64,000 nucleotides of DNA from JBFLYN01 sp040756655 (GTDB lineage Bacteria > Bacillota > Sulfobacillia > UBA8153). The notes beneath the pieces were generated by a model. That model made no database searches. It was not told where the DNA came from and saw nothing but the letters and a program-made list of their open reading frames with translations. A program made the position numbers and the translations under genes. This document shows positions 17,356 through 26,280 of this stretch, piece by piece (position 1 is the first letter of the stretch; every line of letters starts with the position of its first letter). Location of the stretch: positions 1 through 64,000 of the forward strand of contig JBFLYN010000015.1 in NCBI GenBank assembly GCA_040756655.1. Reading direction: 5' to 3'.

Positions 17356-17708
17356 TCAGGCACCGATCAGCGCAAGCAGTCGGTTCGGGTTCATCATCAG
17401 CACGCGGTTTGCGCGAACGACGGTGCCTGAAAGGTAGAGGCGCAAGAGGCCATGGCCAGATTGCGCAGCGTGGCCATGGCCCGCGGCGCACTGCCGGTGC
17501 GGATGCGGCAGCGGTCTTCGTCATAGGTCACGTCGCAGATGTAGTGCAGGCCTTCGATCGTCCAATGGCCCCGCGCCAGGCCGAGTACGCGGGCCTCGCC
17601 AGCACGATCCGGAGGCAGGCTGGTTATGTCGTATGCTACTTCGTGCTGGCGGCGACCTCTTCGGTCCCAGGTGGTGCGCTCGATGGGCAAACCCTGGTGG
17701 AGAAGCAA
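17356..17708 (-). pseudogene. ISAs1-family transposase C-terminal remnant
   Basis: The minus-strand frame reads VAYDITSLPPDRAGEARVLG, ARGHWTIEGLHYICDVTYDE and DRCRIRTGSAPRAMATLRNL, the HWxIE...DVTxxEDRCRxRTG signature at the end of ISAs1 (H-repeat) transposases. After a shift near 17455 the normal terminus LLRLYLSGTV then NRLLALIGA and TGA (17356-17358) follows. The N-terminal two thirds are missing, so it is not mobile. Confidence 0.75.
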
Positions 17709-17725
17709 ATGACGATCCGTCCCAG

Positions 17726-17961
17726 GTGAGGCAACCCTGAGAGTTGCAGGCCATGTAGGCGTCTGCCTCTATCGACGGGCGGCCATGCTCCGCTACTTCG
17801 GGGCACCTCCCCAGGCCATGCCCAGGACCACCAGTCACAGCGCCAGCTACCATAAAGAGCACCTCGAACTCATCGACAAACACCTGCCCACGCGCGGGGC
17901 CATGGCTTCCTACCTCGGCCAGCGCGGGGTTAGAGTGGAAGAGCTTAGTTCGGGGCCTTAA
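17726..17961 (+). pseudogene. Remnant of unidentified repeated element, copy 2
   Basis: One open frame reads VCLYRRAAMLRYFGAPPQAM, then HKEHLELIDKHLPTRGAMAS and YLGQRGVRVEELSSGP, stop TAA 17959-17961. No start codon or ribosome site is visible at the left, so this is the C-terminal end of a lost gene. It matches copy 1 (13400-13669), which is more damaged. Confidence 0.45.
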
Positions 17962-17970
17962 CGGTTATCT
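17857..17970 (+). repeat. 114-bp direct repeat, copy 2
   Basis: Partner of 13565-13678, same orientation, about 92 percent identical by eye over the whole length with no gaps. The spacing of 4.3 kb encloses the RCC1-repeat gene and the ISAs1 remnant. Confidence 0.75.
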
Positions 17971-18227
17971 TCCTCTTCCACCGTGAACAGGTTGAATTAC
18001 CTTGACGCCCGCCTTGACGGTCCGGAAGGCGATGGTGGTTATCGCTTCCACCGAATCACAGGTCACCACAGACCAGGATGGCGACCGCTGCTTCCCTTGA
18101 CATCTGACCGTAATGGTGAAAGCGGGGGATTTCGTTGCGGGGTCGACGGTTCGTAATCACCACGAAGTGCCATCCCTTATTCCCAAGTATGCCCAATTGG
18201 GAGTGTCCACTAAACCGGGCTAGGCTC

Positions 18228-18422
18228 ACTACCAGTTGCGCAGCACCAGTGGGGTGGAGCGCTACCTGGAGCTGGTGCTCATCGCCTACACGTTGGCCGA
18301 GACGCAACGGGGCCTACTGGCTTCCCGGGATACGGACCAGCCACCACCATGCTCAGTTACTATACGCCCAGTTCGAAAGAGGGGTGACTGTGGAAGCAGT
18401 CTGTCACCGACTTACTAGGTAA
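18228..18422 (+). pseudogene. DDE transposase C-terminal remnant
   Basis: The frame HYQLRSTSGVERYLELVLIA then YTLAETQRG resembles the last helix of IS4/IS701-type transposases (HYxxRsxxgIxRhwxLvxlAytxl). After a shift it continues QLLYAQFERGVTVEAV to TAA at 18420-18422. The catalytic core is absent. Confidence 0.5.
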
Positions 18423-18722
18423 CTCTGGGAGCAAGAGTACAAAACTTTAGTATTACACTAGGAGGCTCCGGACTGAATCAATGGGCTCTCACATGGTGCG
18501 TGTAAAGCACCGGTAGGCAACCCCGTCGGTGTCATGCTGGAACCTGCACATGAGCGATTTCCTCAGCACCCACTTGACCCAGGGAGCCGAAGCACTGGAA
18601 CCGCGAAGTGCCAGGCCTCAGGGTCCTCCATGGCCTGGCGCAGGTTCTCCCGCACACGGGCAGGAAACTCCAGGATGACGAACTGCTCGGCGGCCGGCGG
18701 AGCCGCGGCGGTGTAACGGTCT
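18423..18722. other. Stretch with an unassigned minus-strand frame fragment
   Basis: About 300 bases. On the minus strand, 18563-18720 is open without a start and reads AAEQFVILEFPARVRENLRQ then AMEDPEAWHFAVPVLRLPG. It could be the end of a decayed gene that once followed the YkgJ-type gene. I do not recognise the family. Confidence 0.25.
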
Positions 18723-19244
18723 CTAGGACCCGGTGCGCAGCCGGGACCGCCAGAGCACGTCGGCCCGGATCAGCGGGTCTTGTAGCAAGACTTCCCAAGC
18801 CCGGTGCGCGTTAGTCACAAAGGCCGGGTCGAGCACCTCAAGCTCCCCGCCCCGGATCAGGGGGCACAGGTGCAGGCCGTCCGGGTCCAGCACCATTTCC
18901 AGCGCCCCGGCCGCGGTCAGGTGAGGTGCCAACGGGAACGTACGGCACTCCACGGGTCGCCGGTGGCGGGGACACGGGCGTTGGCACATGATGAACGTTA
19001 CCTTGCCGCTCCACTCCGGGCAGAACTCGAACTCGGCCGTGTCGTGCTCCTCCCACACCAGCCAGTCTTCGTCTTGGGTGAACATGGCCTCCTCCCCGGG
19101 GTACAGGTACATGCCCACTCCCGGTTGCCACTCGCTGCAGCACATCTTGCCGCACAAGGTGCCGCAGTCAAAGGGCAAGGGAGTGGCCAGGTCGAACCAG
19201 CGGTAGGCTACGGCATAGTCGTCCCGGGTAAGAGTTGACCGCAA
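18723..19244 (-). CDS. YkgJ-type cysteine-cluster protein
   Basis: The 173-residue product has the pattern DCGTLCGKMCC near residue 26, then MCQRPCPRHRRPVECRTFPLA around 107-127, and a later HLCP. This spacing of Cys residues before an RP.eCr.FPL motif is typical of the YkgJ (Fe/Zn-cluster) family found in Bacillota as stand-alone proteins. The cluster presumably binds zinc or iron; the biochemical role is unknown. The start TTG 19244 lacks a good ribosome site, so a later start is possible. Located beside IS remnants. Confidence 0.65.
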   Translation of the reverse strand: MRSTLTRDDYAVAYRWFDLATPLPFDCGTLCGKMCCSEWQPGVGMYLYPGEEAMFTQDEDWLVWEEHDTAEFEFCPEWSGKVTFIMCQRPCPRHRRPVECRTFPLAPHLTAAGALEMVLDPDGLHLCPLIRGGELEVLDPAFVTNAHRAWEVLLQDPLIRADVLWRSRLRTGS

Positions 19245-19410
19245 AGGAGCCTACCCCCTACTGCTGCCTGGCCGGTTCGGCAAGATCAGAACACCATCAT
19301 CTTCCCTATTCTCTTATGACTTCCCTGCTTACCCCCCCGGCCACGGTCCGTCCATGCCGCACCCGGCGTACCCGGGAAGTCCGGGGCCTAGTATGTCCCA
19401 CCGGTAGCTG

Positions 19411-20384
19411 CTAGACGCTCCGGCGTTTTTCCATGACCAGAGGCGTGAGCGCTCCGGACAGCTCCTGGAAACGGTGTTGCCAGGTATGGTCTTGGACAAA
19501 GCGCCGCGCCGCCGGGCAGTCGGGGCCGGCGGCCACGGCGGCATCCAGCTGCACAAACCACTCGCCTGGCGTGGTGGCAAACCGCAAGGGCCACGAGTGC
19601 CTCTCCAGCGGGGGAAGACGGCTGGCTACTACCTGCTTGCAGGCGGCCAGGTATTCACAGACCTTGACTGACTCTACCACCCGGGTGTGATGGGTGTCCC
19701 GGAATGGGATTACTGCCACATCGACCCGGTGCAGGATTTCCAGTAGCTCGGCGTAGGGCACGTCACCCAGGCGTTCCAGGCAGTCAGCGGCTGGCAAGGA
19801 GACTTGACCTTTCTCCTCCCCGACCAACAGCCTGTGGTAGCCCGGCGATGAGCTCTTTCAGCAATGGGTAGTCCAGGTGAGATGCCAGCACGCCCATGTA
19901 GCTGATGCAGGGCGGATGACCCTGCTCGGTCTTCCGTCCCCGGGCCAAGTGCTCAAGATCGTCAGCGTTGGGCAAAAGCAGGACCCACCGGGCCAACCTG
20001 GCGGCGTGGTCTGCCAAGTCGGTAGTGGTCGCCAGGACCAGTCTGCGGCCTTCATGAGGGACGCTTCGTGGGGCCCCCTGAGGTCACACCGGTCGTAGAC
20101 CAGCACCGGTGGTATGGGGCGAGGCACGTAGGCGATCTGAAAGGGATCGGTGAGATAGGCCACATCGAAGGGGGCCCGGCGGTCAGGGATTCCCGGTCGC
20201 GTAGCACCCACACGTTGGGAGATACCAGGCGGGGCGGCCGGTAAGGTCCAAACTCGCACCAGGTTACCTGCCAGCCGGCCTCGCCCGCCAGGCGCAGGAG
20301 TTGGTGGGGCCTTTGAAGCATCATGCCCCATTCCATCCCCGGCGGGTACATCAGCCGCACGGGCTCGTGTTCCATAGTCTTCAT
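19411..20384 (-). pseudogene. Glycosyltransferase pseudogene (GT4-like), three frameshifts
   Basis: Four successive minus-strand frames join into one protein of about 320 residues: MLQRPHQLLRLAGEAGWQVT (from ATG 20384), then FDVAYLTDPFQIAYVPRPIP and VLVYDRCDLRG, then DLADHAARLARWVLLLPNAD, then VPYAELLEILHRVDVAVIPF and ESVKVCEYLAACKQVVAS. The shifts lie near 20185, 20045 and 19845. The last part matches C-terminal GT4 motifs (PF...KVcEYLAa). The start codon overlaps the stop of the upstream glycosyltransferase gene (ATGA), so the two were one operon. With three independent lesions the gene is unlikely to be functional. Confidence 0.75.
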
Positions 20385-22045
20385 GCTCCCTTTTCTGTCC
20401 CGGTCGCGGTGGCCACGGTGACCAGGGCATTCTCCATCTGCTGGACCACGGACTCCCAGGCAAAGCGCAGAGCCGCCTGCCGGCCCCGGGCGGCCAGGGC
20501 CTCCCGGGTCCCGGGGTTTTCCAGCAGGTGGGCAACGGCCCGGCTCAGACCCACTACATCTCCCGGCTCGGCCAATAGGGCGTTCACGCCTGGCTCAACG
20601 TAAGCAAGGACGCCGCCACAGCGGGTGGTCACTACAGGCACGCCCGCGGCCATGGCCTCCAGAGGGGGTAGCCCAAACCCTTCATACCACGACGTGAACA
20701 GCAGCAGGTGTGAGTTTTGGTACCAGCCGGGCAGTTCGCCCTGGGGAGGGTTCACCACGAACTCCAAGGGGTACCTGGCCCCCACCACCTGAAGACGGGT
20801 GTGGCAGACCCAGGTGACCCGGAACCGGTGTCCCGCGTCCCACACGCGTTGCAGGGCCTTGAGGGCGACTTCGCAGCCTTTGAAGGCCAGGGAGGGGTTG
20901 GCTACCAGGAGGACGGTCGGTTCATGCGAAGGCCCAGCTCCCGGGCAAAACCTGGTGGTGTCGACCCCTGCCGGCACTACCCGGGCATGGCGGTTATACC
21001 GGGAATGCAGCAGGGTGGCCACGAAGGGAGATACGGCTGCCAAGGGGACCGGCAGCGAGTAATGGTGGACCAGGTAAGAACGCACTCTGTCTACCTCGAC
21101 CGGGTGGATGTCGCCCAGGAGGCCGCCGTGTCCCTGTTCCCAGTACAGCGCCGGCACCCGGCTGGCCTCCAGTTCGAGAAGCTGCTCGTACCAGCCAGCC
21201 AGCACCACGTCACAGCCTTCAACGTAGCCTGCCAGTGGCCGGCCGGGAGGGACCATGACTTCCTCGTCGGCACGCACATCGCTCCAGGCTGGGAACACAG
21301 GCTCGTCGCTGCCGCCCCGGCGTATAGCCCTAACCCGGTGCCCCCGCCTGCGGAGGTGTCGCACCTGCTCAAGCAAGGATTTGAGGCCGCCCGTTAGACC
21401 GCGGTGCGGTAGTACACAGCCGATGACCAGGGGGCCAGGCACTACCGGCGGCTCTGTCTGCCATATACCGTCAACGGCCGGGCGGGGGGGGCGAGAGGTG
21501 CCCGGGTAGAGATTCAGAACGTGGGCTCCTTCGCCACCGAACATGAGGGTCTGGTACGTGAAGTCGAACTCGGCAAAATCCACTATGCTCCACCGGCTCA
21601 GGTGCGCTTCGTGCTGGTTCCCCAGGTAGCTTCCTTGCGGCGCCGGGCACACGGGGGTTGAGATGATCATGGCCCGGCCGGTATGCTGCACCAGCCGGTG
21701 GAGCAGTTCCAGCCCTTCGTCCTTGGGGAAGTGCTCGAGCACGTCGATGAGGAGCACCACGTCATACTGCTGAAGACCGGGGCAAAGCGTACGGATGTCG
21801 CCGTAGTACACCCGGTCATAGACGTAGTCATGGATGGGGTTTTGGTAGCCTGGGAAGACCTCGACTCCGTCCAGGCGGATCTGCCACTGGGCCTTGTGGT
21901 AGCGGGCATGGGGTAACTCCAGTAGCTCCCGGCAGAGCACACCGTACTTGCCGAACCCGGCCCCGACGTCCAGGATGGACCTGGGGGCCTCGGCCTGGAC
22001 CTTTCCCATGATGTGCGGTATGACCTGGTAGTAGCTGGATGGCAC
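20381..22045 (-). CDS. Methyltransferase-glycosyltransferase fusion protein
   Basis: The 554-residue product has two enzyme domains. Residues 1-190 form a class I SAM methyltransferase: motif I SILDVGAGFGKYG (23-35) and motif II-III region YDVVLLIDVLEHFPKDEG. Residues about 205-545 form a GT-B (GT4) glycosyltransferase: VVPAGVDTTRF, VLLVANPSLAFKG, and the EGFGLPPLEAMAAGVPVVTT signature that binds the nucleotide sugar. The fusion suggests that one polypeptide both glycosylates and methylates a surface glycan or glycoprotein. The start ATG 22045 is followed at the other end by the ATGA overlap with a broken glycosyltransferase gene. No membrane segment is seen, so it acts in the cytoplasm. Confidence 0.8.
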   Translation of the reverse strand: MPSSYYQVIPHIMGKVQAEAPRSILDVGAGFGKYGVLCRELLELPHARYHKAQWQIRLDGVEVFPGYQNPIHDYVYDRVYYGDIRTLCPGLQQYDVVLLIDVLEHFPKDEGLELLHRLVQHTGRAMIISTPVCPAPQGSYLGNQHEAHLSRWSIVDFAEFDFTYQTLMFGGEGAHVLNLYPGTSRPPRPAVDGIWQTEPPVVPGPLVIGCVLPHRGLTGGLKSLLEQVRHLRRRGHRVRAIRRGGSDEPVFPAWSDVRADEEVMVPPGRPLAGYVEGCDVVLAGWYEQLLELEASRVPALYWEQGHGGLLGDIHPVEVDRVRSYLVHHYSLPVPLAAVSPFVATLLHSRYNRHARVVPAGVDTTRFCPGAGPSHEPTVLLVANPSLAFKGCEVALKALQRVWDAGHRFRVTWVCHTRLQVVGARYPLEFVVNPPQGELPGWYQNSHLLLFTSWYEGFGLPPLEAMAAGVPVVTTRCGGVLAYVEPGVNALLAEPGDVVGLSRAVAHLLENPGTREALAARGRQAALRFAWESVVQQMENALVTVATATGTEKGA

Positions 22046-22238
22046 GGCAACCCCCCCGTCATCTCCCGGCTTTCCCCATAATACGCTCTACCGCAAAGAA
22101 CGTAACCGACCAGAACAGGTAGGGTGAAGGGTTTTGCAGCACGCACCAGCGGTAAATCGCAAGCCCGGGGAACAAGCTCCCTGGTATAGACGTAGGATGC
22201 ACCGGGTTTAGGATGCGGGGACGGGGTGACCCGGAACC
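22046..22238. other. Short intergenic region
   Basis: Upstream of the fusion gene and downstream of the DUF441 gene, both on the minus strand. The promoter of the fusion gene must lie here, but no strong boxes are evident. Confidence 0.3.
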
Positions 22239-22688
22239 CTATCTTCCTCCAAGCCTCATGAGGACGGCCGCAAAGCCCGCCGCCACCAGCGGGCCGGCCG
22301 GAACTCCTCCCAGAAAAGCCGCCCCGATGATGGATCCAATGGCCAGTCCCACGATGATCTCCGGCTTGGTCCGGAGCAGGCCCACGCCCTGACCGGTGAG
22401 GATGGCGGCGATGGCGCCGGCTATGAGCGCCGCTACACCCTGGCGGCTCATGAAGATCGACGCTACCTCCTTGATGCCGGTGTGCCCGGTGGCCAGTGGG
22501 GTCAGCACCGCCACGGTCAGGAGCAGTATCCCCAGTTCGAGTCCTTCGCGCTCCAAAAACTCCATGGCCGGTGTCCAGTCCAGTATCACAGCCACCAGCA
22601 GAATGCCGGAGGCGCGCACCAGGAAGTGGTTGCCGCTGAGACTGCCCACGAACAGCACCAGGAGCAAGGTGACGATCTGGGCTGACAT
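22239..22688 (-). CDS. DUF441 membrane protein
   Basis: The 149-residue protein has four predicted membrane helices and matches the DUF441 (YeaL/YtwI) family: IVTLLLVLFVGSLSGNHFLV at the start, ILLLTVAVLTPLATG in the middle and IGSIIGAAFLGGVPAGPL near the end. The start ATG 22688 shares its A with the TGA of the preceding gene (TGATG), so the pair is translationally coupled. The family has no established function. Confidence 0.85.
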   Translation of the reverse strand: MSAQIVTLLLVLFVGSLSGNHFLVRASGILLVAVILDWTPAMEFLEREGLELGILLLTVAVLTPLATGHTGIKEVASIFMSRQGVAALIAGAIAAILTGQGVGLLRTKPEIIVGLAIGSIIGAAFLGGVPAGPLVAAGFAAVLMRLGGR

Positions 22689-22954
22689 CACCTGGTACCC
22701 AGGAGCACGAGCCCCACCCCGGCCACGACAAGGAACAGCCGTTGAGGGGGCACCCTGCCCGCCAGTCCCGAGACGCCCACCAGGGTGGCGCCGGCGAGAA
22801 TGGCGGGTCCCACCAGCCCGAGCACGGCGTTGATGCGCAACGCCGAACGAAGGTTGGAAAGGCTCAGCATGAGAAAGGCGGCACTGAGTTCTATGGTGCC
22901 GGACAGAACCCGGATGCCCACCATGCCCAAGAGAGCGCGGGTCTCTGCGCTCAC
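22688..22954 (-). CDS. YqhV-like DUF2619 membrane protein
   Basis: The 88-residue protein starts at GTG 22954 and has three membrane helices. The segments MVGIRVLSGTIELSAAFLML and INAVLGLVGPAILAG match Bacillus YqhV (DUF2619), which is often encoded near spoIIIA genes. Here it is coupled to a DUF441 gene instead. No function is established for the family. Confidence 0.8.
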   Translation of the reverse strand: MSAETRALLGMVGIRVLSGTIELSAAFLMLSLSNLRSALRINAVLGLVGPAILAGATLVGVSGLAGRVPPQRLFLVVAGVGLVLLGTR

Positions 22955-23085
22955 GTCCCCATCACCGCTTTCTGGAGAGTCTGGGAAAAAGCTATGTGAC
23001 AGCGCTAGTGTTTAGACGGCCCGGCCCCGCATAGGTGCGAAGGGCAACCGGGAGAATAGAAACCGGGTATTTGGGGGGTGCAGGT

Positions 23086-24348
23086 TTGGAAGCGAGGACC
23101 CAGTGGAACTTCGCGGCTCTCTGCTCAGTAGCCGCAGCCATGGTCTTGGGCAACTCCATGTTAATCCCGGTCCTGCCCACCATCAAGCGGGCCCTGGACA
23201 TCACCCAGGTGCAGGTGGGCCTGATCATAACAGCCTTCTCCGTCAGCGCCGGGGTGACTATCCCGGTAGCGGGCTTCCTCTCCGACCGCCTGGGTCGCAA
23301 GCCCGTTATCGTCGTTGCCCTGGTGCTCTACGGGCTGGCCGGCACGGCTGCGGGTTTTGCCTCCTTCTTGTTTGCCAAGCCCCTGGTCCCCATCCTGGTC
23401 ATCCGCGCCGTCCAGGGCATAGGGGCGGGGGGCACTTACCAGATCGCCATGGCCCTCACCGGCGATATCTTCCAGAGCCAGGAACGCCGGGCCGCCCTGG
23501 GTTACCTAGAGGCCGCCAACGGCGGCGGGAAGGTAGTGGCGCCTCTGGTGGGCGCAGCACTGGGCATGGTGGCCTGGTCTGCCCCGTTTTACCTGTACGG
23601 CCTGGTGGCGCTGCCGGTGGCGGCGGTGGTATGGACGTCAGTCCAAGAACCCTCGGGCTCCGCCAGGAAAAAGACCCCGGTCCAGTACTGGCAGGCACTC
23701 TTGCACGTATTCGGTGTCAAGCTAGTTTCCCTGGGGATCTCATTTCTCGCGGGCATGGTGGTGCTCCTTCTGTATTTCGGGGTCCTGTCCAACCTTTCAG
23801 ATGTGCTCGAGGCCGAACAGGACCTGCGCGGCATGGGCCTGGGCCTGGTAATCGCCATTCCGGTATCGGTCATGGCCCTTACCGCGTTCTTTTCCGGCCG
23901 CTGGTTGGCTAACCGCTCGACCCGGGCCCTGCGCCTGACTTCGGCCCTGGGCATGCTGCTGGCCAGCGTCGGGCTAGTAGGAGCTTTCTGGTTAAGAAAC
24001 CCCGTCCCGCTGGTGAGTTCCATCGTGGTCATGAGCCTGGGCAACGGCATGGTGCTCCCCAGCCTCAATTCCCTCATCACCGGTTCTGCCCCGGTAGAGG
24101 AACGGGGCCTGGTCACCTCGCTCTACGGCACCGTCCGCCACATCGGCGCCGCCAGCGGCCCGCCTGTGTTCGGCATGGTGGTGGAGAGAGGTGGACCCTG
24201 GGTTTACGCCGGCGCGGCCGGGTTGGCCGGGGTCACGGCCATCCTGCTCTTTTTTCTGGTGCAAGAGCGACGCATGCTGGGAGAACAGGCGCAAGGTGCC
24301 GGCCAAGAGCCCCCGAAGGAACGGCACCCCGGTCTGGAACCGGCGTGA
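23086..24348 (+). CDS. MFS transporter (drug:H+ antiporter type)
   Basis: A 420-residue membrane protein from TTG 23086 (GGGGGG site nearby; an upstream frame to 23035 lacks one). Twelve helices can be traced. Motif A appears as GFLSDRLGRKPVI after helix 2, and helix 5 carries GAALG in the antiporter motif C region. LIPVLPTIKRALDIT at the start is typical of DHA1-type multidrug exporters. It is monocistronic and divergent from the YqhV/DUF441 pair. Substrate cannot be predicted. Confidence 0.85.
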   Translation: MEARTQWNFAALCSVAAAMVLGNSMLIPVLPTIKRALDITQVQVGLIITAFSVSAGVTIPVAGFLSDRLGRKPVIVVALVLYGLAGTAAGFASFLFAKPLVPILVIRAVQGIGAGGTYQIAMALTGDIFQSQERRAALGYLEAANGGGKVVAPLVGAALGMVAWSAPFYLYGLVALPVAAVVWTSVQEPSGSARKKTPVQYWQALLHVFGVKLVSLGISFLAGMVVLLLYFGVLSNLSDVLEAEQDLRGMGLGLVIAIPVSVMALTAFFSGRWLANRSTRALRLTSALGMLLASVGLVGAFWLRNPVPLVSSIVVMSLGNGMVLPSLNSLITGSAPVEERGLVTSLYGTVRHIGAASGPPVFGMVVERGGPWVYAGAAGLAGVTAILLFFLVQERRMLGEQAQGAGQEPPKERHPGLEPA

Positions 24349-24454
24349 GTGGGGATGGCGCCTTCACTTTGCCACCATCAACGCGCGAGTGCCGCGAGTC
24401 CTGTCTACTGCGCTGCCGGTGACGCTGCACCAAAGGCCAGTGCTGCCATGAGAT

Positions 24455-24925
24455 CTAGACCGATCCGCTTGCCTCGCCGCGCAAAGGTCGCTGGGCACGG
24501 GTGGTGGCGGCCACGATCTTATCCACCTCCCGCTCGGTCAGGGCCAGCAGGGCTTGCCGTTTGCGTGCCCGCTCCTCCGCCAACCGGGGATTGCAGCATA
24601 CCACCAGCCGTTCGCCCGGGTAGGCTGGGTCGGTGATGGCAGCCAGGTCGCGCTGGTCGAACAGGGTCAACTGCAAGTTCCCGCCCGCGCGCAACTCTTG
24701 GATGGCCGGAGCCCGTAAAACTGTGATCCAGCCCAGCCCGGGTATCCTCTGCAGTTTCTCGTTGATGTGGGCTGCGGTCAAGAGCCCCCGGCCGCCCACC
24801 AGCACCGCTCGCTGCAGGCCGAAGCGCTGGCGAACCTTCTCGACCTGTGTGGCCAACGTGCGGGGGTCGGTAGTATCACCGCTGAACACCTCCACCGCCA
24901 CCGGGCAACCCTCCAGGTTGCACGA
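24455..24925 (-). pseudogene. IS1634-family transposase fragment
   Basis: The minus-strand frame reads CPVAVEVFSGDTTDPRTLAT, QRFGLQRAVLVGGRGLLTAA, LQLTLFDQRDLAAITDPAYP and ARKRQALLALTEREVDKIVA, the middle of an IS1634 DDE transposase (the VLVGDRG segment carries a catalytic Asp). Here that Asp reads Gly (VGGRG). Both ends are missing. It is a dead fragment next to another degenerate reading frame. Confidence 0.75.
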
Positions 24926-24957
24926 CGCAAAGACTGGCCGGGTGCTCAGGAGGTCGG

Positions 24958-25420
24958 TCTCCCGCCGTATACCCGAACTGCCAGCATGTCCTCAACCCCC
25001 TGGTGGCCGACTTGATGGACGAGGACGAACTGGCGAGACTGCAGACGAGAAGCAATCATCAACCCCTCGACGCCGACCCACGTTCCAAGGCGGAAAAGGC
25101 GGCTTACGACCGTACGCAACGCATGAACGCCTTGCGGCGGGAGCGCCGCGAGCTCCTGGCCCAGCGCTAGATCGGGGAGGTCCCCTTGGACGCGCACATG
25201 CGCCGATGGGCCGATGAACTCAAGCAACCCGGCCTGGACCCTGCCCGCTGGCGTGAGCTGGAGGAGAAGCTGGGAGAGTGAGGAGAGCGGTGGGAGAAGG
25301 GCCGGCAGGCCAGGCCCAAGGAGGTCAACGCGGAGCTGCGGGCGCTGAGCCGGGAGCACCGCGAGGCCATTCGGCAGGAGCACCGGCAACTGGGTCGCTG
25401 CCCGCTGAGAGCGCCGGGAA
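24958..25420 (+). pseudogene. Degenerate helical reading frame, unidentified
   Basis: One plus-strand frame is protein-like across two stop codons: VLNPLVADLMDEDELARLQT, SKAEKAAYDRTQRMNALRRE, then TAG, then VPLDAHMRRWADELKQPGLD and PARWRELEEKLGE, then TGA, then VNAELRALSREHREAIRQEH. The composition is charged and helical, as in plasmid- or phage-type proteins. I do not recognise the family. It has no start and abuts the IS1634 remnant, so it is decayed accessory DNA. Confidence 0.4.
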
Positions 25421-25443
25421 ACGGGCTTTGCGGGCCCGGGTCC

Positions 25444-26238
25444 TTAGTCCGTTACTGGAGGAATTTTCCTCCCGCGCGGGTCGTCCCGGGCCGGCGTCCC
25501 TCCCCTCAGCAGATCGCCCAGGGTTACCAGGGAGTAGCCTGCTTCTTTGAGCCTGGTGATGACCTGGGGCAGGGCAAGGTGGGTCTGTTTACAGGAATCG
25601 CTGGCGTGGAACAGCACGATTGCGCCCCTGAACGACTGCTTGAGCACCCGGTCGACCATGAACTCCACCCCGGGGTTTTTCCAGTCCAGGGAGTCCACCG
25701 CCCATATGACCGTTTCGTAACCCAGCTCCCGGGCCGTGGCCACCACCAGGTCGTCGTAGTCGCCGTTAGGGGGCCGGAAAAACCGGGGAGTCTGGCCCGA
25801 GAGGTTCTTGAGGATGTTATGGGCGGTGGAAATGTTGGCGGCGATATACTCCCGGTCATAGCGGCTCAGGTTGTCGTGCTTGTGCCCGTGACTGGCGATC
25901 TCGTGACCTGCCTGGACGATGCTGCGCACTAGCTCGGGGTGGCGCTCGGACCACGGGCCGGAGAGAAAGAAGGTGGATTTGACATGGTGTTCGGCCAGCA
26001 CGGGCAGAACCAGCGGCAACATTTGGGTTCCCCAGCTGATGTCGAAGGTCAGGGCTATCTGGCGGTGAGGGGTAGTCACATAGAACATGGGCAGGTCGGT
26101 GCCCGGGGCAGTCCAGGAACGTTGCACGTGAATGGGCCGTTCGTGCCCGGCCCACACCCGGTAGCCATAGACCGTCGCTGCTAGCAGGCAGATCGCCAGG
26201 AACAGGCAGGCGGCTTTGCGGTTGACCCTGATGAACAA
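25444..26238 (-). CDS. Polysaccharide deacetylase, PdaB-like
   Basis: The 264-residue protein starts at TTG 26238 behind GGGAGGG. An N-terminal signal-anchor (ACLFLAICLLAATVYGYRVWA) precedes a NodB domain with TFDISWG (motif 1, catalytic Asp), SHGHKHDNLSRY (motif 2, metal His), RFFRPPNGDYDD (motif 3), WAVDSLDWKNPG (motif 4) and VLFHASDS (motif 5). SHGHKHDNLS closely resembles spore-associated PdaB-type deacetylases, which act on cortex peptidoglycan outside the membrane. The gene appears monocistronic and follows the DUF35 gene on the same strand after a palindrome. All metal-binding residues look present. Confidence 0.85.
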   Translation of the reverse strand: MFIRVNRKAACLFLAICLLAATVYGYRVWAGHERPIHVQRSWTAPGTDLPMFYVTTPHRQIALTFDISWGTQMLPLVLPVLAEHHVKSTFFLSGPWSERHPELVRSIVQAGHEIASHGHKHDNLSRYDREYIAANISTAHNILKNLSGQTPRFFRPPNGDYDDLVVATARELGYETVIWAVDSLDWKNPGVEFMVDRVLKQSFRGAIVLFHASDSCKQTHLALPQVITRLKEAGYSLVTLGDLLRGGTPARDDPRGRKIPPVTD

Positions 26239-26249
26239 CGGGCATCCCT

Positions 26250-26268
26250 CCCGGTAATATCTACCGGG
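26250..26268. promoter_or_regulatory. Perfect palindrome upstream of the PdaB-like gene
   Basis: Seven-base arms CCCGGTA and TACCGGG flank a five-base centre (ATATC), 12 bases before the TTG start and overlapping its GGGAGGG ribosome site. There is no T-run, so it is not an obvious terminator. It could hide the ribosome site in a hairpin or be a repressor site. Confidence 0.35.
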
Positions 26269-26280
26269 AAGGTGCCCGTA

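Noticed and set aside
26250..26268. Terminator between the DUF35 and PdaB-like genes
   Set aside because: The palindrome is perfect but is followed by GGGAGGG and the start codon rather than a T-run.
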